DNA from: Aradus depressus
Lineage: Eukaryota > Arthropoda > Insecta > Hemiptera > Aradidae
Assembly: GCA_963662175.1 (NCBI GenBank)
Contig: OY759215.1
Span: 11,149,079 to 11,213,078, forward strand
Length of the DNA stretch: 64,000 nt
Direction: 5' to 3'
Below are positions 10,346 through 21,464 of the stretch, piece by piece (within the stretch, counting starts at the first letter, position 1; every line of letters begins with the position of its first letter). The notes beneath the pieces were generated by a model. It was not told the origin of the DNA and did no database searches. It was given only the letters and a program-made list of their open reading frames with translations. A program made the position numbers and the translations under genes.

Positions 10346-11349
10346 TATTTTTTTGATTATAAAAATATCTTTTTTTATATCTATCGATAAATCTTCTTAC
10401 AATACTATATTTTGGTGAGATCACGAGCCTAAAGCTTCATTATAACTATATCCTTCGTGTGTTCAATATGTCCGACAATAAATTCCCGAAAATAATTGCT
10501 TCCCATGTTGTCAAGAGTAAAATAGGCAGGTTTCAAGATATGAAGTTGCTTGGTGAAGGTGGAATGAGTGCAGAAACACTCTGACGGTCATCTGGACAAG
10601 AGGTCGTCTTTAGTAAAAGATTTTTGATTTTCGAATTATTTGTATATGTGTATTTTATTTATAAATAAATGAAGACTTAATAATAATATATATATATATA
10701 TTAACAAGTATCAGTGAAGTAAATAATATATAACTAAAGTAATTGTTGATAATGATAAAAGTATTAAATAAAAAAGTTACGAAGAGAAATTATAGAATAT
10801 TGGTGGAGGACCTCTGTCAGGAAAATATAAATGAAAGCTTTTAAATACAAAAGAGGGCTTTTTTATATGGTCATTTCTTCCTTTCCAAATATGAGAAAAA
10901 AAATCTTTTTTCGAATAGAGGGTTTTCTCTAACATAAACATTTTTAATTTTATTTTAATTTATAATATATTGCTATTACATACTAAAATCAGGGGGCAGG
11001 TTTCTGCCCAGAGCCCCGCGACACAGCGCTATCATCCCTCTCTGAGCCTTACAAATAGCTGCAACAAGATGTAACAGGAGCATTAATAATTCTTGGTGGG
11101 AGGCTCAACACTTAGGAAATATATCTTCCGTCTTCTTATCTTACGCTAGAGGAGGTTTTTTCTTATTTTTTTGTTATTTTTTACTAAAACAAACATTTTT
11201 TTTTTTTTTTTGAGTAATAGATAAATGTTGTCTATTAGAGGAGATATAGAAGAAAAATAAGGTTTCCTTAAAAGCATGAAGCGATAAAAGTCCAAAGAAT
11301 TAATCAAAGGATTGCGAGTTCATCCCTGCCCTAATTAAATCTGGGTAGG
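10346..11349. other. No gene; AT-rich
   Basis: Contains a reverse copy of the short motif TTTATGTTAGAGGAAA near 10930 and a mixed-composition patch at 10980-11110 that I cannot assign. Confidence 0.4.
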
Positions 11350-11424
11350 ACTGATCTCATGAAACGCCCTCTGGTAAATAGGCAATATAGCCAACGTAGT
11401 TGATGCCCGGGCATAAGTCACAAA
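11350..11424 (+). mobile_element. Rep-A SINE, 3' fragment
   Basis: Only the CGCCCTCTGGTAAATAGGCA-type block and the tail GCCCGGGCATAAGTCACAA remain. Confidence 0.65.
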
Positions 11425-11932
11425 CAAAAGACTTTCTTTTTTTCCTTTTAAGAAAGCAGGATGGATTACGGAAAGGACTCCCGATGCCTGATCAGAAAAC
11501 TTATAATACGTTTAGTACCAAATTGGTCTCTGGTTGAGTTGAGTTAACTTCTCTTAGTCTTGTTTGTTGCCTCTTGGAAAAGCTTATCTCTCAAAAAGTC
11601 CACTTTCCCAATCACTTTTATCTGTGAAATAAACTCTTAACTCTTCCTTTGACAGTTATAAGATTTGACATAATTGAAAGGTAAATTGACAACTTATTTC
11701 AAAATGTGACAGAGCAAATAAATAATTCTATATAGTTATTTGGAATAAAAGCTTTTTGTAGTTTTATTACTTTAATTGAAAGAAAAAGTAATAAAATATT
11801 ACAGAGGATCTTCTGATCAACTCGTGAGTTCCTTAGATGAACTTGGACAAAGATATAGTGATAAGTGGTTCCAACTTCTACTCCCAGGATGTGCTATGAG
11901 TTCAGCATCTTATATGTTCCCGAGTTTTGGCA
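11425..11932. other. No recognised feature
   Basis: AT-rich; nothing recognised. Confidence 0.45.
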
Positions 11933-12082
11933 GGACCATCGGGTAACTTCATATCCGAAGGACGGCGTGCTCAAGGTTTTTTCACATTTCAGATAAAAAA
12001 CCTAAAGGCATCGGTCGGTTTTCGAACCCGTGTTATTGAGCTCAGTAAGCAAGCACGCATACCACTGAGCTACCGGCGCCCC
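11933..12082 (-). mobile_element. Rep-A SINE, head half
   Basis: Head (CTACCGGCGCCCC at the high end), B box and the first two hairpins; the tail half is absent. A 107-codon forward ORF across this region is antisense to the SINE and not a gene. Confidence 0.88.
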
Positions 12083-12724
12083 TTGGTTATTTTCATATTA
12101 GTAAAAAGAATCATCGTCGATTCCAATATTCATTCCAGCTTTCAGTTTCTTAAGCCCGGAATTCGTTGTATAAGACCCTCAGGACCGCAATGGGACATCA
12201 CACAGAACACTGAATCAGGATTGCTACGAGAAACGTCCAGTCCAGCTTAGCATTGAGCCCATGTGTGCAATGCCACTTGCATATATAGGCGAAAATTAGT
12301 CATTGTTTATTATGCAAAGGTCCTTGCGAATGTTGAGCACCCACTCAGCCCTCAATTTGCAAATCAAAGGGTGGCAATACCGTCCCGAAATTCACTACCT
12401 TCATGGATAGAGTCCTCAATGACTTGAATAATGTGAGACACAACGTGCCCAGCCTAGAATCCATCTGCAGCTACCCGACAAAGCACTGGCTCTTATCTCC
12501 ACCCAAAACATCAGTCTATCCTCTCTCAGTAAGTTCACATCAGCCCCCGAGGTCTACAGACGAAATTGAAAGGTTTCTTTGCAGACCATATGCGCTGAAG
12601 GTATAAAACGTTGGAGGAAAGTGTATGGATTCAGTGGCAATTCAGGATCGAAACTGCCAACACACATTGTCCTTCCTCAGTTCTGCATAGTCCGCTGACC
12701 TGTTAACCATACACTCTAATATGA
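12083..12724. other. No recognised feature
   Basis: More balanced composition than the surroundings. A 67-codon forward ORF (12403-12606) has no recognisable motif or splice context; I cannot assign it. Confidence 0.35.
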
Positions 12725-12856
12725 AGATGGCTGTTGTAGTGAAAAGTCATTATCTCACAGGTTGTAAAATAAAATATAGTGTGACCTCACAGATTTTATT
12801 AATTTTTGCTACCCTGCTTTCGAGGTTGCCCTCATTATCAGGCAATCTACAAAAAA
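12725..12856 (-). repeat. Rep-F arm
   Basis: On the reverse strand: CCTGATAATGAGG, GCAA, CCTCGAAAGC, then GGGTAGC and an AATAAAA box. The stem GAGG/CCTC is intact while the core has one change (GATAA). Confidence 0.75.
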
Positions 12857-13057
12857 CATCATTTGGCAACAAAGAAATCAGCATAAAGTTTTGTTCGTTA
12901 AAATCCATAAAATATTGTGGTAATAAATTTATTAAATAAATAAAATGAATAAAAATTAAAATGATATAGAGTTTTAAATAGATTTAAAAATAAACATACC
13001 TGATAAAATAATTTTGGAACGTATATAAAAACTATCTAACAACAATTGTTATATAAC

Positions 13058-13146
13058 AACGCAAACGGTCGACTTGTTTTGGAGCGGGTGCGAAAAGTTC
13101 ATTGATTAATTCATTCTAATGAAGTGATTCATCGACGACTTTTTAC
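13058..13146 (+). repeat. Rep-B 3' end
   Basis: AAACGGTCGACTTGTTTTGG, GCGAAAA, TTGATTAATTCATTCT, then GATTCATCGACGACTTTTT, the terminal block of Rep-B. Confidence 0.75.
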
Positions 13147-13148
13147 TT

Positions 13149-13638
13149 ATAAATTTATTTGAAATTTCCTTTCATTATTTCATTTCTAGTTCTCGGTGTA
13201 CATTGTTCCAGCTTGCCGTAAATTAATCGCTTTACATCTACGACGTGAAACAATATAACGGCATAAGCCTGGACCGTAAGGTTGAAATGCCCATTAAGAG
13301 AGAAAAAAAAATTAATGATTGTTAGTAACAGCAATTTCTTTTTAAATACATGTTCAAAAGAAAATTACTAGTCACTTTGTATTAATTGAAATCACAACTT
13401 TAATTAAATTCCTTAGAATTTTTAATTTAATTTTCTTGAGCATTATTTATTGAAACTAGAAGGTGAAAAAATGATATCATTTATATGAACTTTTTTCATT
13501 TTAGGACAATTAGTGAACACAGTTTAATTATTAACAAAAAAAAATTTAAAAAAAAAAAAACTTCAAAGTTTTTTTTTTTCATTTTCAAAACTTTGAAATA
13601 TTTAGTTCTCAATACACTTGCTCTGTTCCATGGCGATG
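13149..13638. other. No gene; AT-rich
   Basis: Poly(A)/poly(T) tracts near 13540-13590 could pair with each other; otherwise nothing recognised. Confidence 0.45.
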
Positions 13639-13937
13639 CAAAGCGATTCTTAGTTTTATGACTCATGCCCGGGCTTTAACTACGAGGTCATATCGCCTAC
13701 TACCAGAGTGCTCTGTCGTAACTCTGGTGGACATGAGCCCGACTCTACTGTGGGAGTCCTAAATTTTGCCTACCCTAAATTTTTATTCACCTAGGGCAGG
13801 GGTCTTTAACTAGTACCTGACATCGTGCAGGCTCGGGACCATCGCTTAACGTCCCATCCGAAAGCTTGCTTAAGTTTATTTTATCTCCCAGATAAAATAA
13901 ACTAAGGGCCTCGGTCGGGCTACGAACCCACGTTCTT

Positions 13938-15026
13938 TATTATTATTATTATTTATTTTTTTTTTTTTTATGGCATTTCAACCACGAGGGTCATTGATGC
14001 CTGACTGTTCAAATAAGTACGAGATCCCGCAGAGAAACCGGGGGGCGAACGGAGGGGGGGACCCCGCACAGGACCCCGGGGCACCCAGTGAGCGTCCCAA
14101 CCAGGCCAGGGGACAAGCAACGGCACAACTGGGCGCCTCTCTTTAGGCATTGGGCTTAGGCCCCGGTGTAGCTAGGCCTGTTGGAGAGGGTGTGCTTGTA
14201 TGTGGCACCGACCACACCCTCCAAGCCCGGGACTATATCAGTCCAGAGATCCCAGTGGAGCCGACCAAGCCCCCCAGCCCAGCCACCGTCCGCACACCGA
14301 GACACCCCAGGGGCCCCACACAAGGCCCCGCCCCCGCCACCCCCCCCGTCCCCAGAGGGATCCCAGACGTAAGGGATCTGCGTTATCAGCTATTCTTCGA
14401 GAGTTCACAAAGCATCACTGGAAGATCTAGTACCTCTCTTAGCCTCTCGTACCTTCTACATTCAGTGAGCAGATGTTGCACGGTGAGCGGGGTTCCACAA
14501 GTGGTACAGTCCAGTGGAGGACTGCGGCTCATCAGGTGACGGGTGTGACCAATCCTCAGTCTGGTCAGAACAACTTCCTCTCGTCGGGCTGTTCTAGAAG
14601 AAGTTTCCCAAGCTCGGACTGAGGACTTTATCGTTCTTAACTTGTTGTCCCTCAACTTCAACCACTGCTGCTCCCAGTCGCTCCATACTGCTTGCTTGAA
14701 CGAAGTACGAAGGTCCGAGGCTAATATTCCATTACATGATTGCCCTTCTGTAGTGGCAGCCCTTGCCAGTTTGTCGGCATCTGCATTTCCTTTGATGCCG
14801 CAGTGTCCTGGGATCCATAAGAATATGACTTCCTTCCCCTTCCCTCTAAGATCTCGGAGAGCCAGGAGGATCTCGTTGACAAGTGGATTGGGGGAGAAAG
14901 CATCTTGCAGCGATAGAAGAGAGCTAAGGGAGTCCGTGCAGATTAGGATCTTTGGTTGTTCCGTCATCACTACCATCAGAGCTTTGTGGATAGCCAATAG
15001 CTCAGCAGTACAAACACCGCTCACCG
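13938..15026 (-). mobile_element. 5'-truncated RNase H-type LINE nested in the SINE
   Basis: Flanked by ACGTTCTT (13930-13937 and 15027-15034), an 8-bp target duplication inside SINE sequence. On the reverse strand it begins mid-ORF, continues as a 3' UTR (about 14385 down to 13968) and ends with an A run and (TAA)n tail at 13938-13967. The 3' UTR carries the GAGGGTGTG/CACACCCTC hairpin shared with two other LINEs in this window. Confidence 0.93.
14386..15026 (-). CDS. RNase H and C-terminal domain of a non-LTR retrotransposon ORF2 (partial)
   Basis: Open from the truncation point to a stop at 14386, about 212 codons. It starts inside the RNase H domain: CTAELLAI carries the catalytic glutamate, ILICTDSLSSL an aspartate, and the later IPGHCGIKGN segment with DADKLA the last acidic residue. 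The first catalytic aspartate and the whole reverse transcriptase are lost by truncation. A CX2CX7HX4C knuckle (CTTCGTPLTVQHLLTEC) lies near the end, as in the larger relative at 51271-53712. I/Loa/R1-like RNase H LINEs have this order. It cannot move on its own. The reading frame is unbroken, so the insertion looks fairly young. Confidence 0.9.
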
Positions 15027-15133
15027 ACGTTCTTGAGCTCAGAAGTCAAGCATGCATACCACTGAGCTACCCGCGCCCTACAAAGCGATTCTTATATTGA
15101 AAATTTAAAGTGTAATATAATATATTTAGAGTC

Positions 15134-15288
15134 GAGGGCGCAAGTAGCTCACTGGTATGCGTGCTTGCTTAATGAGCTCAAGATCACGGGTTCAAAGCCC
15201 GACCGGGTTTTTAGTTTATTTTATCTGGGAGGTAAAATAAATTTAAGCACGCCGTCCTTCGAATGGGACGTTAAGCGATGGTACCAAT
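15134..15288 (+). mobile_element. Rep-A SINE, head half
   Basis: Head AGGGCGCAAGTAGCTCACTGG, B box, perfect GTTTATTTTA hairpin and the GTCC/GGAC hairpin; sequence switches to Rep-D at the GGTACC junction. Confidence 0.9.
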
Positions 15289-15452
15289 TTTTACAGATTT
15301 TTATTAAAAGTACTCATCTCTAATTTAATTCTTTAAGAAAATAAATGTGATTTAGTTTATTTGGATAACCGGGTGATAACCACTATTTGCCCATGGAGAA
15401 AAACATTAACACTATCACAATTACCATTTACCCAAGGTATTCACATTTTTTT
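15283..15452 (+). repeat. Rep-D repeat
   Basis: Matches the reverse complement of 26461-26640: ACCAATTTTTA, CTAATTTAATTCTTTAAGAA, GGATAACCGG, GCCCATGGAGAAA-like, ATTTACCCAAGGTATT. No coding content. Confidence 0.8.
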
Positions 15453-15541
15453 TTTTTTTTATATACCTATCTAAATATTCTCAACTTCTCTACAAATAAC
15501 ATTTGTTTCAATACCTATCCTTGCTGAGAGGCATGTTGAGT

Positions 15542-15747
15542 TTGTTAGTTATTATGACTCATGTCCGAGCTTTAACTACGAGGTCATATCGCCTACTACC
15601 GGAGCACTCTTTCATCACTCTGGTGGACATAAGCCCGACTCTATTATGGGAGTCCTAAATTTTGCCTATTCTAAATTTTCATTTCACCTAGCGTAGGAAG
15701 TCTATAACGAGTACCTCACATAGTGCAAGCTTAACGTCCCATCCTCT
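15542..15747 (-). mobile_element. Rep-A SINE, tail half
   Basis: Tail GTTAGTTATTATGACTCAT through GCGCTC-type and AAATTTTGCCTA blocks; ends before the head. Confidence 0.88.
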
Positions 15748-15899
15748 TAATCCTGATCCATTATATAATTAATAATTATTGTATAATAGTTCAATTAATT
15801 TCAGATTATCACTATTGTTCTGCTGATTTCATTGTGTGCTGACATCACCAAGCTGCTCCGTGATGTGAAGACTCCCGGATCGTTACCCGGAACTTACTT

Positions 15900-16390
15900 C
15901 GGGGTTAGGTTTCACCTCAGCGCGAATTAATCAACCCTGTTTTCGATCTCTCTCTGAAAACAATTTTCCGATACAGAAAATCACAACATCCATTTGTTTA
16001 TATCATTTCACTGGACAAAAAAAGTCCAGTCTCCTAAATCATGAAGGGTGTTTTCCTTTAGTTTTTCTTAATATTTCAATGGTTTTTGAATAAGGAACAA
16101 AAACATTGAAAGAAGTCATCGCTGAATCACCGGCAATGTTCTTCCTCAGCACGAATTAATTATGTTTTATCTCTCACTTCAAAACCTATCGGCCGATTGG
16201 GCTAAAAATCATAGGGGCTTCCTGAATCCTCATACTAACATTTATTACATAGGCAGTTATTAACCTATGGTTGTTCTCATGAGGTTTTGGTGTTAAGCCT
16301 CTCCCCTGATCACTTTTTTCACTTTGGTCGATTTGGCTGAAAATCAATAGTTGTCATTGTTAGACGGTTCTGCATTCAGATATACAATTT
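15900..16390 (-). repeat. Rep-B, degraded reverse copy
   Basis: Terminal block (CAGCGCGAATTAATCAA near 15920, again CAGCACGAATTAATTA near 16148) and modules with CTTCCTGAATCCTCATA. The two terminal blocks suggest two overlapping insertions. Confidence 0.55.
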
Positions 16391-16409
16391 CCTGACGATA
16401 AATTTTACT

Positions 16410-16625
16410 TGCTTATTGATAGGAAGTAGGGGGGAAGTTATGTAACTGACCAGAAATGCCATTGTCAGTTTTCACCAAAAAAAGGTCTGTCTGTGAGTCT
16501 CTGTAAAAACAATAACTCCATATAGAATGATTGTATCGACATGAAATTTTATATGTGTATCAAGAACCCTGTAAGAACGAAACCTATTAGTTTTCCGCGG
16601 AATGGGCCTCCGCCAATAAAAAGGA
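16410..16625 (+). repeat. Rep-B, 5' part
   Basis: GAAGTAGGGGGGAAGTTATG start, TGTCAGTTTTCACC, TCTGTCTGTGAGTCTCTG, TTGTATCGACATGAAATTTT. Opposed to the reverse copy just before it. Confidence 0.75.
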
Positions 16626-18210
16626 CTCATAAAAAACCAAAAAAAAAAAAACTTTTGAAAAAAAGTATTGTCTATTTCAATATATATATATATAGGTTAG
16701 GTTATATATATATATAGTGGTTAATTCAAGGCTCCCTGTTCCTTTTGGGAACTCCTCAAATATAATTTAATTTTGCCGGAGCTTCTTAATTATTGGCAAG
16801 CACATGATAGGGAAACGGAGAACAAAAATAAAGGGGACACAAAATAATAATACTGAAAACAATGTAAAAATATATATATATGTATGTATATTCAATGACG
16901 CAAAAAAGAATAAATCTTGTTAATCAAAATAAAATAAAAAATTAACTTGAGTTTAAAAAGAAATTCTTATTAAAATATGTCAAAAAGATTGGGTAAATAA
17001 TTATTATTTATTATCGGACATATCGGATCTATAATAAAAACAAACAAAATATTAATTCTTAAAATAAAAAGAAAGGTCTCTATTTATAAATTTATATTGT
17101 TAAAAAATAATCACTGAAAGTAATATAATAAAAAATATAATGGACTATGGACTACGTACAACGAAAGTAGTTCCGTAGGAAACAATGTTTGAATACCCCA
17201 TATGTAATTAAAACTGAAAATATTAACGTGAGCTCACGATGAAAATAAAAATAAAATGATAAATATATTTATGTTGACAACAACAGTGTGGTGAAAGTAG
17301 TGAAACTGAAATACAAACAAAAATGATGATCTTCGAAGGATGATGGGACGAAGTTCATCGGACGAACGGAGACACTGGCAGATAGCAAGTCCAAATAGAA
17401 GTTCAAGAAAACCAAAAAAGGAGGAGGGCCGAAATAAAATAGGGCAATAAATGAAAACTTAAAATAGGTCCACTCACTGGCAACTAGAGCATGGGACTGA
17501 CTGGAACTGAGTATCAGTCTCAGAGAGGGATTAGCCGTGTGTTTACATTATGAACCTTGTTGACTAAACATATAGGATTACTTTCATACTCAGTATTTGT
17601 TAACGGCTAAAGGTCGTAAGAATACCGTTACTATTTCACCATTTTGTGAAATATACAGTATTTTTTTTTTTTTTTTTAATGATATTTAATCAACATGATA
17701 TTTGATCAATGGTATTTTCTGTATGATGCGTTGGCCTAGCAAGGGGGGCACGGCCCCCCAGAATGCCCGGTGCCCCCAGAAAATTGCTATCCAATGTATC
17801 TAATTAAAAAAGAAAGTAATATATAACGACAACTCCACCAGAGACAATCATTACTGTCAAGACAAGGATATTGAAAGCTTCAGGTCCCAGTCAAACGTTA
17901 TTCGGATTCAAATTACGCTTCCTTAAAGTTTGGACTCCAACGAATGCTGCCAATTGGTAAAGTATGAGAGATTAGCGAACGCATCATCATGCAACGAAAG
18001 ACTCCAGACGGCGGTGCAATGTTTACCTAAAATAAAAAGACTATTAAGACTCACTGCATATTTTTAGAATGTATTAAATGAGAGTCGTAAAAAGGGAAAA
18101 TATTTGTTTTTAGTGTTTATTTAGTGCTATCAACTGAACGAGAAATAAATAGAAAAAATAAATTTCAGCTGAAAAAGTGTTGTAAAATAAAGCTTATTTA
18201 ATTGAGGATA
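16626..18210. other. No gene; AT-rich
   Basis: A (TA)n patch near 16680-16715 and a short G/C-run block at 17730-17785 (GGCCTAGCAAGGGGGGCACG) that resembles the ends of hAT-like MITEs. No coding frame recognised. Confidence 0.4.
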
Positions 18211-18237
18211 CTTACTACTACTACTACTACTACTACT
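18211..18237. repeat. (ACT)n microsatellite
   Basis: About nine CTA/ACT triplets. Confidence 0.95.
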
Positions 18238-18363
18238 TATAATTATAAGATTGGATGACTAGATTGATGAAAACTTTAATTGTTGATTTAAAGTTGTGTT
18301 GATTATTTTGTTATAACATACTCATATTTTGTGTAAGGTACCTGATTGTTGATTATTTAGTTT

Positions 18364-18365
<2 letters not shown>

Positions 18366-18433
<68 letters not shown>

Positions 18434-18631
18434 CGGGTGCTCCGGTTAATCACCCGGCCCGTTTTTTCGTCGGGGAATGAGGATACATGACATGGTTATG
18501 CTAAATTTATTTATTTATTTGTTGCTGTGGGTGTCTGGGGGCGACAGCCTCTGGTCCCTTGCGGGACAAACTGGCGCTCCCAGACACCCTTGTGTTGCGG
18601 CTGCCAGATGGCGCCGAGAGAGCTCAGGATT
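18366..18631 (-). mobile_element. Poly(A)-tailed retrocopy with structured GC-rich body
   Basis: On the reverse strand about 198 bp of GC-rich sequence ends in an A run of roughly 68 (T run 18366-18433). TTTAGTTTAA flanks it at 18356-18365 and 18632-18641, a 10-bp target duplication. The body holds an 11-bp stem, GGGTGTCTGGG (18529-18539) with CCCAGACACCC (18579-18589), enclosing a GTCCC/GGGAC hairpin (18554-18567). It is either a 5'-truncated LINE 3' end or an unclassified SINE. The long pure tail points to a recent insertion. Confidence 0.88.
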
Positions 18632-18711
18632 TTTAGTTTAATTAAACTTAAACTAAAATGACTGTGAAATATGAACTATTGTTTTATTATCTCGGTCGTG
18701 TTGATCGGCTG

Positions 18712-18744
18712 CCCCCCCCCCCCCCCCCCCTCCCCCCCCCCCCC
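18712..18744. repeat. C homopolymer tract
   Basis: Two runs of C separated by a single T. No element boundary can be tied to it. Confidence 0.95.
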
Positions 18745-19472
18745 AGGAATAATGCTACCTGCTGACGTAACACATTGAAAAAGAACGGTGTGGTTCCGCT
18801 ATTAATTAAAAAATTATAAACACAAGAGAAGAACATAATATGTTCTTTATAGTTATATTATAACTATAAAACTGCCGAAAAATATCTGGAATGGGACTTT
18901 GAGAGAAAGGAACAGATTAGTATTCCATTGTATTGCCATTAGGAGAGCTCAAAGTAGCTCCAAGAAAGAGACATATGCAAATGAAGTCTTGGAAGAAGTT
19001 TGAAGATAGGAATCTTGAGATGTGTTTTTAGTTTTATCCTGGTGTCCTTGGGCCGAACCTTCCCAAAGTCCTCCCTTCCGAACTTCCAAATGCTATAAAT
19101 TCAACTGAAATGAGCCAATACTAAATGAAAGACCGTTAAAACTTTTAGACTTGAGATAAGACCAACATGCAAGAGGCCCAATACTTTAATCCCGACTTAT
19201 CTTTTGCAAGAGCTGGGACTCCCATTAGTCTGGGTAATGTATCTATAAAATTTTTTATTGATCATTAAATCGGTCTGACTCTTCTGGCTCGTTCAATTAT
19301 CTTCTATTTTATGTTCCATTACGTTGAGATTCAAGAGGATTTTGTTTTCATTAAGTAAATAGACTTCGTAATAATTCTTATTCTGTGTATTTTATTTATT
19401 TCATTTTTTAATTTCTTATAACATATAGTAAAAGAAAGTGTTGTAATTGTGGAAAAGTCCGAAATCTGGGCT
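18745..19472. other. No recognised feature
   Basis: AT-rich, no repeat match or frame recognised. Confidence 0.45.
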
Positions 19473-19695
19473 CTCTGAGCCCAACTCTACAATTGGAGTC
19501 CGAAATTTTGCCTACACTAAATTTTTACTCACCTAGGTTAGTGGTCTTTAACGAGTACCTGAGATCGTACAGGCTCGGGACCATCTCTTAACGCCCCCAT
19601 TCAAAGGAGGGCGATCTCAAGGTTTCTTCACCTCCTAGATAAAAAATCTAAGGGCTGTGGCCGGGCTCTGAAGATCTCTGCACTCCGGGCGCCCT
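19473..19695 (-). mobile_element. Rep-A SINE, lacking the tail
   Basis: Body from CTGAGCCCAACTCTAC to a degraded head ending GGGCGCCCTC; the B-box region is decayed. Confidence 0.8.
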
Positions 19696-20712
19696 CAGGA
19701 TCTATGTATGATGATGGAATTTTGTGAGCGCTTGTGTTCAGAAACGATTGTAGATTACTTTACCTTATAGCCTAAGTACAATTTACAAGTTACCGCTTAT
19801 ATTTATGACCTAATCAGGAAAATCACTTCACCATAAAAGTTTTAGAGAAAACCGAAAGACATGTTGGAATACAATATATGGAATACTTTGCTTTGAAGGT
19901 CTCTCCGTTTGTGAGATACGTTATATTTAGAAAACCGTTCGACTGGAGACAGAAGACCAAAGGAAGCCAGGGTGGATGAAGACTGAAAGTCCTGAAGTAG
20001 TGTCAAATAGGAAGGAACTACGCCGTATAGCCGTTGAATTATAGAAATCCAATGAAACATTACATTTTATTATTTACTATTATTTTGTCCTACCCGAGCT
20101 AAATTAACATTTTGATTAAAAGCTTTAGGTTCAATAATATATTTTCAAAATGGAGGAAAACCTAATAATTTTTGGATTAAGTTTAAACTTTGTATAATAA
20201 TTTTTAAATAATACTTTGAAAGGGGTTAAAAGATTAAGGCTAGGAGTTGATTGGGTGCGAAAGACCAATCAAGATCCTGGATTACCTATAACAAACTGAA
20301 TCCTCCCTTAAACCGATTACTCTAAATTAATATCCGATAATGGAAATACTCATCCTGGCTTAATCCGAGATGGCAGCTCTCTTCGTCTGTTTAATTACTT
20401 AGTTGGCCTAATTTTTCTAAAAGTGTTTGATGATTATTCTAATTCAGTTAATAGAAATATAGGGGATGGCTCTCAGGAGTTCAAGCAATGGTACTATATT
20501 GATTTCTGACAGAAGATAATGGAAGAGCTCTGTATAGAAGTGTCGGGTTCAGGAAGGCTCTATAGTTAGTATATTTTGACCCCTTCCCAAGGTCCCTCCC
20601 ATCCAGACCCTTATCATTCCGTTGTCACTGATGTCTCATGTCGTCTGTGGCACCATTACGAAGGAATGATTTCCTCATAGAATAGACTCTACTAACTTAA
20701 AGTAGACTAACT

Positions 20713-20716
<4 letters not shown>
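19696..20716. other. No recognised feature
   Basis: AT-rich; ORFs here are short and unrecognised. Confidence 0.45.

Positions 20717-20756
<40 letters not shown>
20717..20756. repeat. (TA)n tract
   Basis: About 20 TA units running straight into the 86-bp palindrome. Confidence 0.95.
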
Positions 20757-20757
<1 letters not shown>

Positions 20758-20840
20758 CCACTACGTCGCTAAGCTGTATTATGAATATGATATATATATA
20801 TATATCATATTCATAATACAGCTTAGCGACGTAGTGGCTA
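20755..20840. repeat. Perfect 86-bp palindrome without spacer
   Basis: Positions 20755-20797 are the exact reverse complement of 20798-20840; the centre is a short (AT) run. The outer arm reads TAGCCACTACGTCGCTAAGC. Sequence beyond the right arm (GGTTGCTGCTTCGTTAATG) is tRNA-D-arm-like in flavour but has no B box. Confidence 0.95.
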
Positions 20841-20914
20841 AGGTTGCTGCTTCGTTAATGATCTTAAGATGTTGATGGATGGGATATATCAAATGAAACC
20901 AGATGTTGTCTTCT

Positions 20915-21025
20915 CGTTGTATATTACTTCCCCAGCTGTACGAGGTATAGGGGAAGTTATGTCATCGGTCAGAAATTCAAGATTCAGTTTCCACCGGAAT
21001 TTAATTTTTTTTCCGACCCCCTGTT
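20915..21025 (+). repeat. Rep-B, 5' end
   Basis: TTCCCCAGCTGTACGAGGTA, then TAGGGGAAGTTATGTCATCG, AGTTTCCACCGGAATT and CCGACCCCCTG; stops where a pogo-like element begins. Confidence 0.8.
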
Positions 21026-21464
21026 TCGAAAAATGGTCGCACGAATAAATGAAAACCACGGTAAATCGGGAGACTTTTTATTTAACGAATTACATATGTA
21101 TTTACAATGTTATATACATATGTGTGTACATTGTCATGTTATAACGTTATCAGGGCTTGAAATATGAAGTAATCCTTCTTTCTTTTTTGCTGTTTGAAAT
21201 GATTTTCCTTACTTCAGTTCTAATTTTTCTCAAATTCATGACGTCATGGAAGTCAAAATTTTCCTGTTCGCAAAAGTTGAGGAGGACATCAACTTGTTCT
21301 ATTGCTTGACTTGTCTGAATGTTTTCTTCTTTAGCGACAAAACTGTCATCATTGTCACTCTACTCTGCCTCTAAGTTTCTAGGAACCTATACTTTCTGAT
21401 TACATACCACGGTTAATCGCGAACACGGATAATTGAGGCACGGTTAATCGAGGTTCTACTATAC
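21026..21464 (-). mobile_element. Pogo/Tigger-like deletion derivative, one end lost
   Basis: Its 5' terminal repeat TAGTAGAACCTCGATTAACC (complement ending at 21464) and a sub-repeat GTTAATCGCGAACACGG are present. The interior keeps the last codons of a transposase reading VDVLLNFCEQENFDF, then KIRTEVRKIIS and a TSYFKP-stop end, an arrangement typical of jerky/Tigger-type DDE transposases. Catalytic residues are absent. The other terminal repeat is cut off where Rep-B starts. Sister copy at 43504-43948. Confidence 0.8.

Larger units (their letters stand above)
13653..15080 (-). mobile_element. Full-length Rep-A SINE interrupted by a LINE
   Basis: The SINE occupies 13653-13937 (tail and body) and 15035-15080 (head), about 331 bp in all. 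It has its own 14-bp target duplication, CAAAGCGATTCTTA, at 13639-13652 and 15081-15094. This defines both SINE ends exactly: head TAGGGCGCGGGTAGCTCAG, tail ending GAGTCATAAAAC. Confidence 0.95.

Noticed and set aside
11927..12250. 107-codon forward ORF
   Set aside because: First half is antisense SINE head, second half unrecognised; no gene signal.
12403..12606. 67-codon ORF as a small gene
   Set aside because: No recognisable motif, no neighbouring exon and no support beyond being open.
14150..14539. Proline-rich forward ORF of 129 codons and overlapping ones
   Set aside because: Antisense to the GC-rich 3' UTR of the nested LINE; no motif.
20755..20840. Palindrome as a microRNA precursor
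   Set aside because: Perfect pairing without loop or bulges and (AT) centre are not precursor-like.
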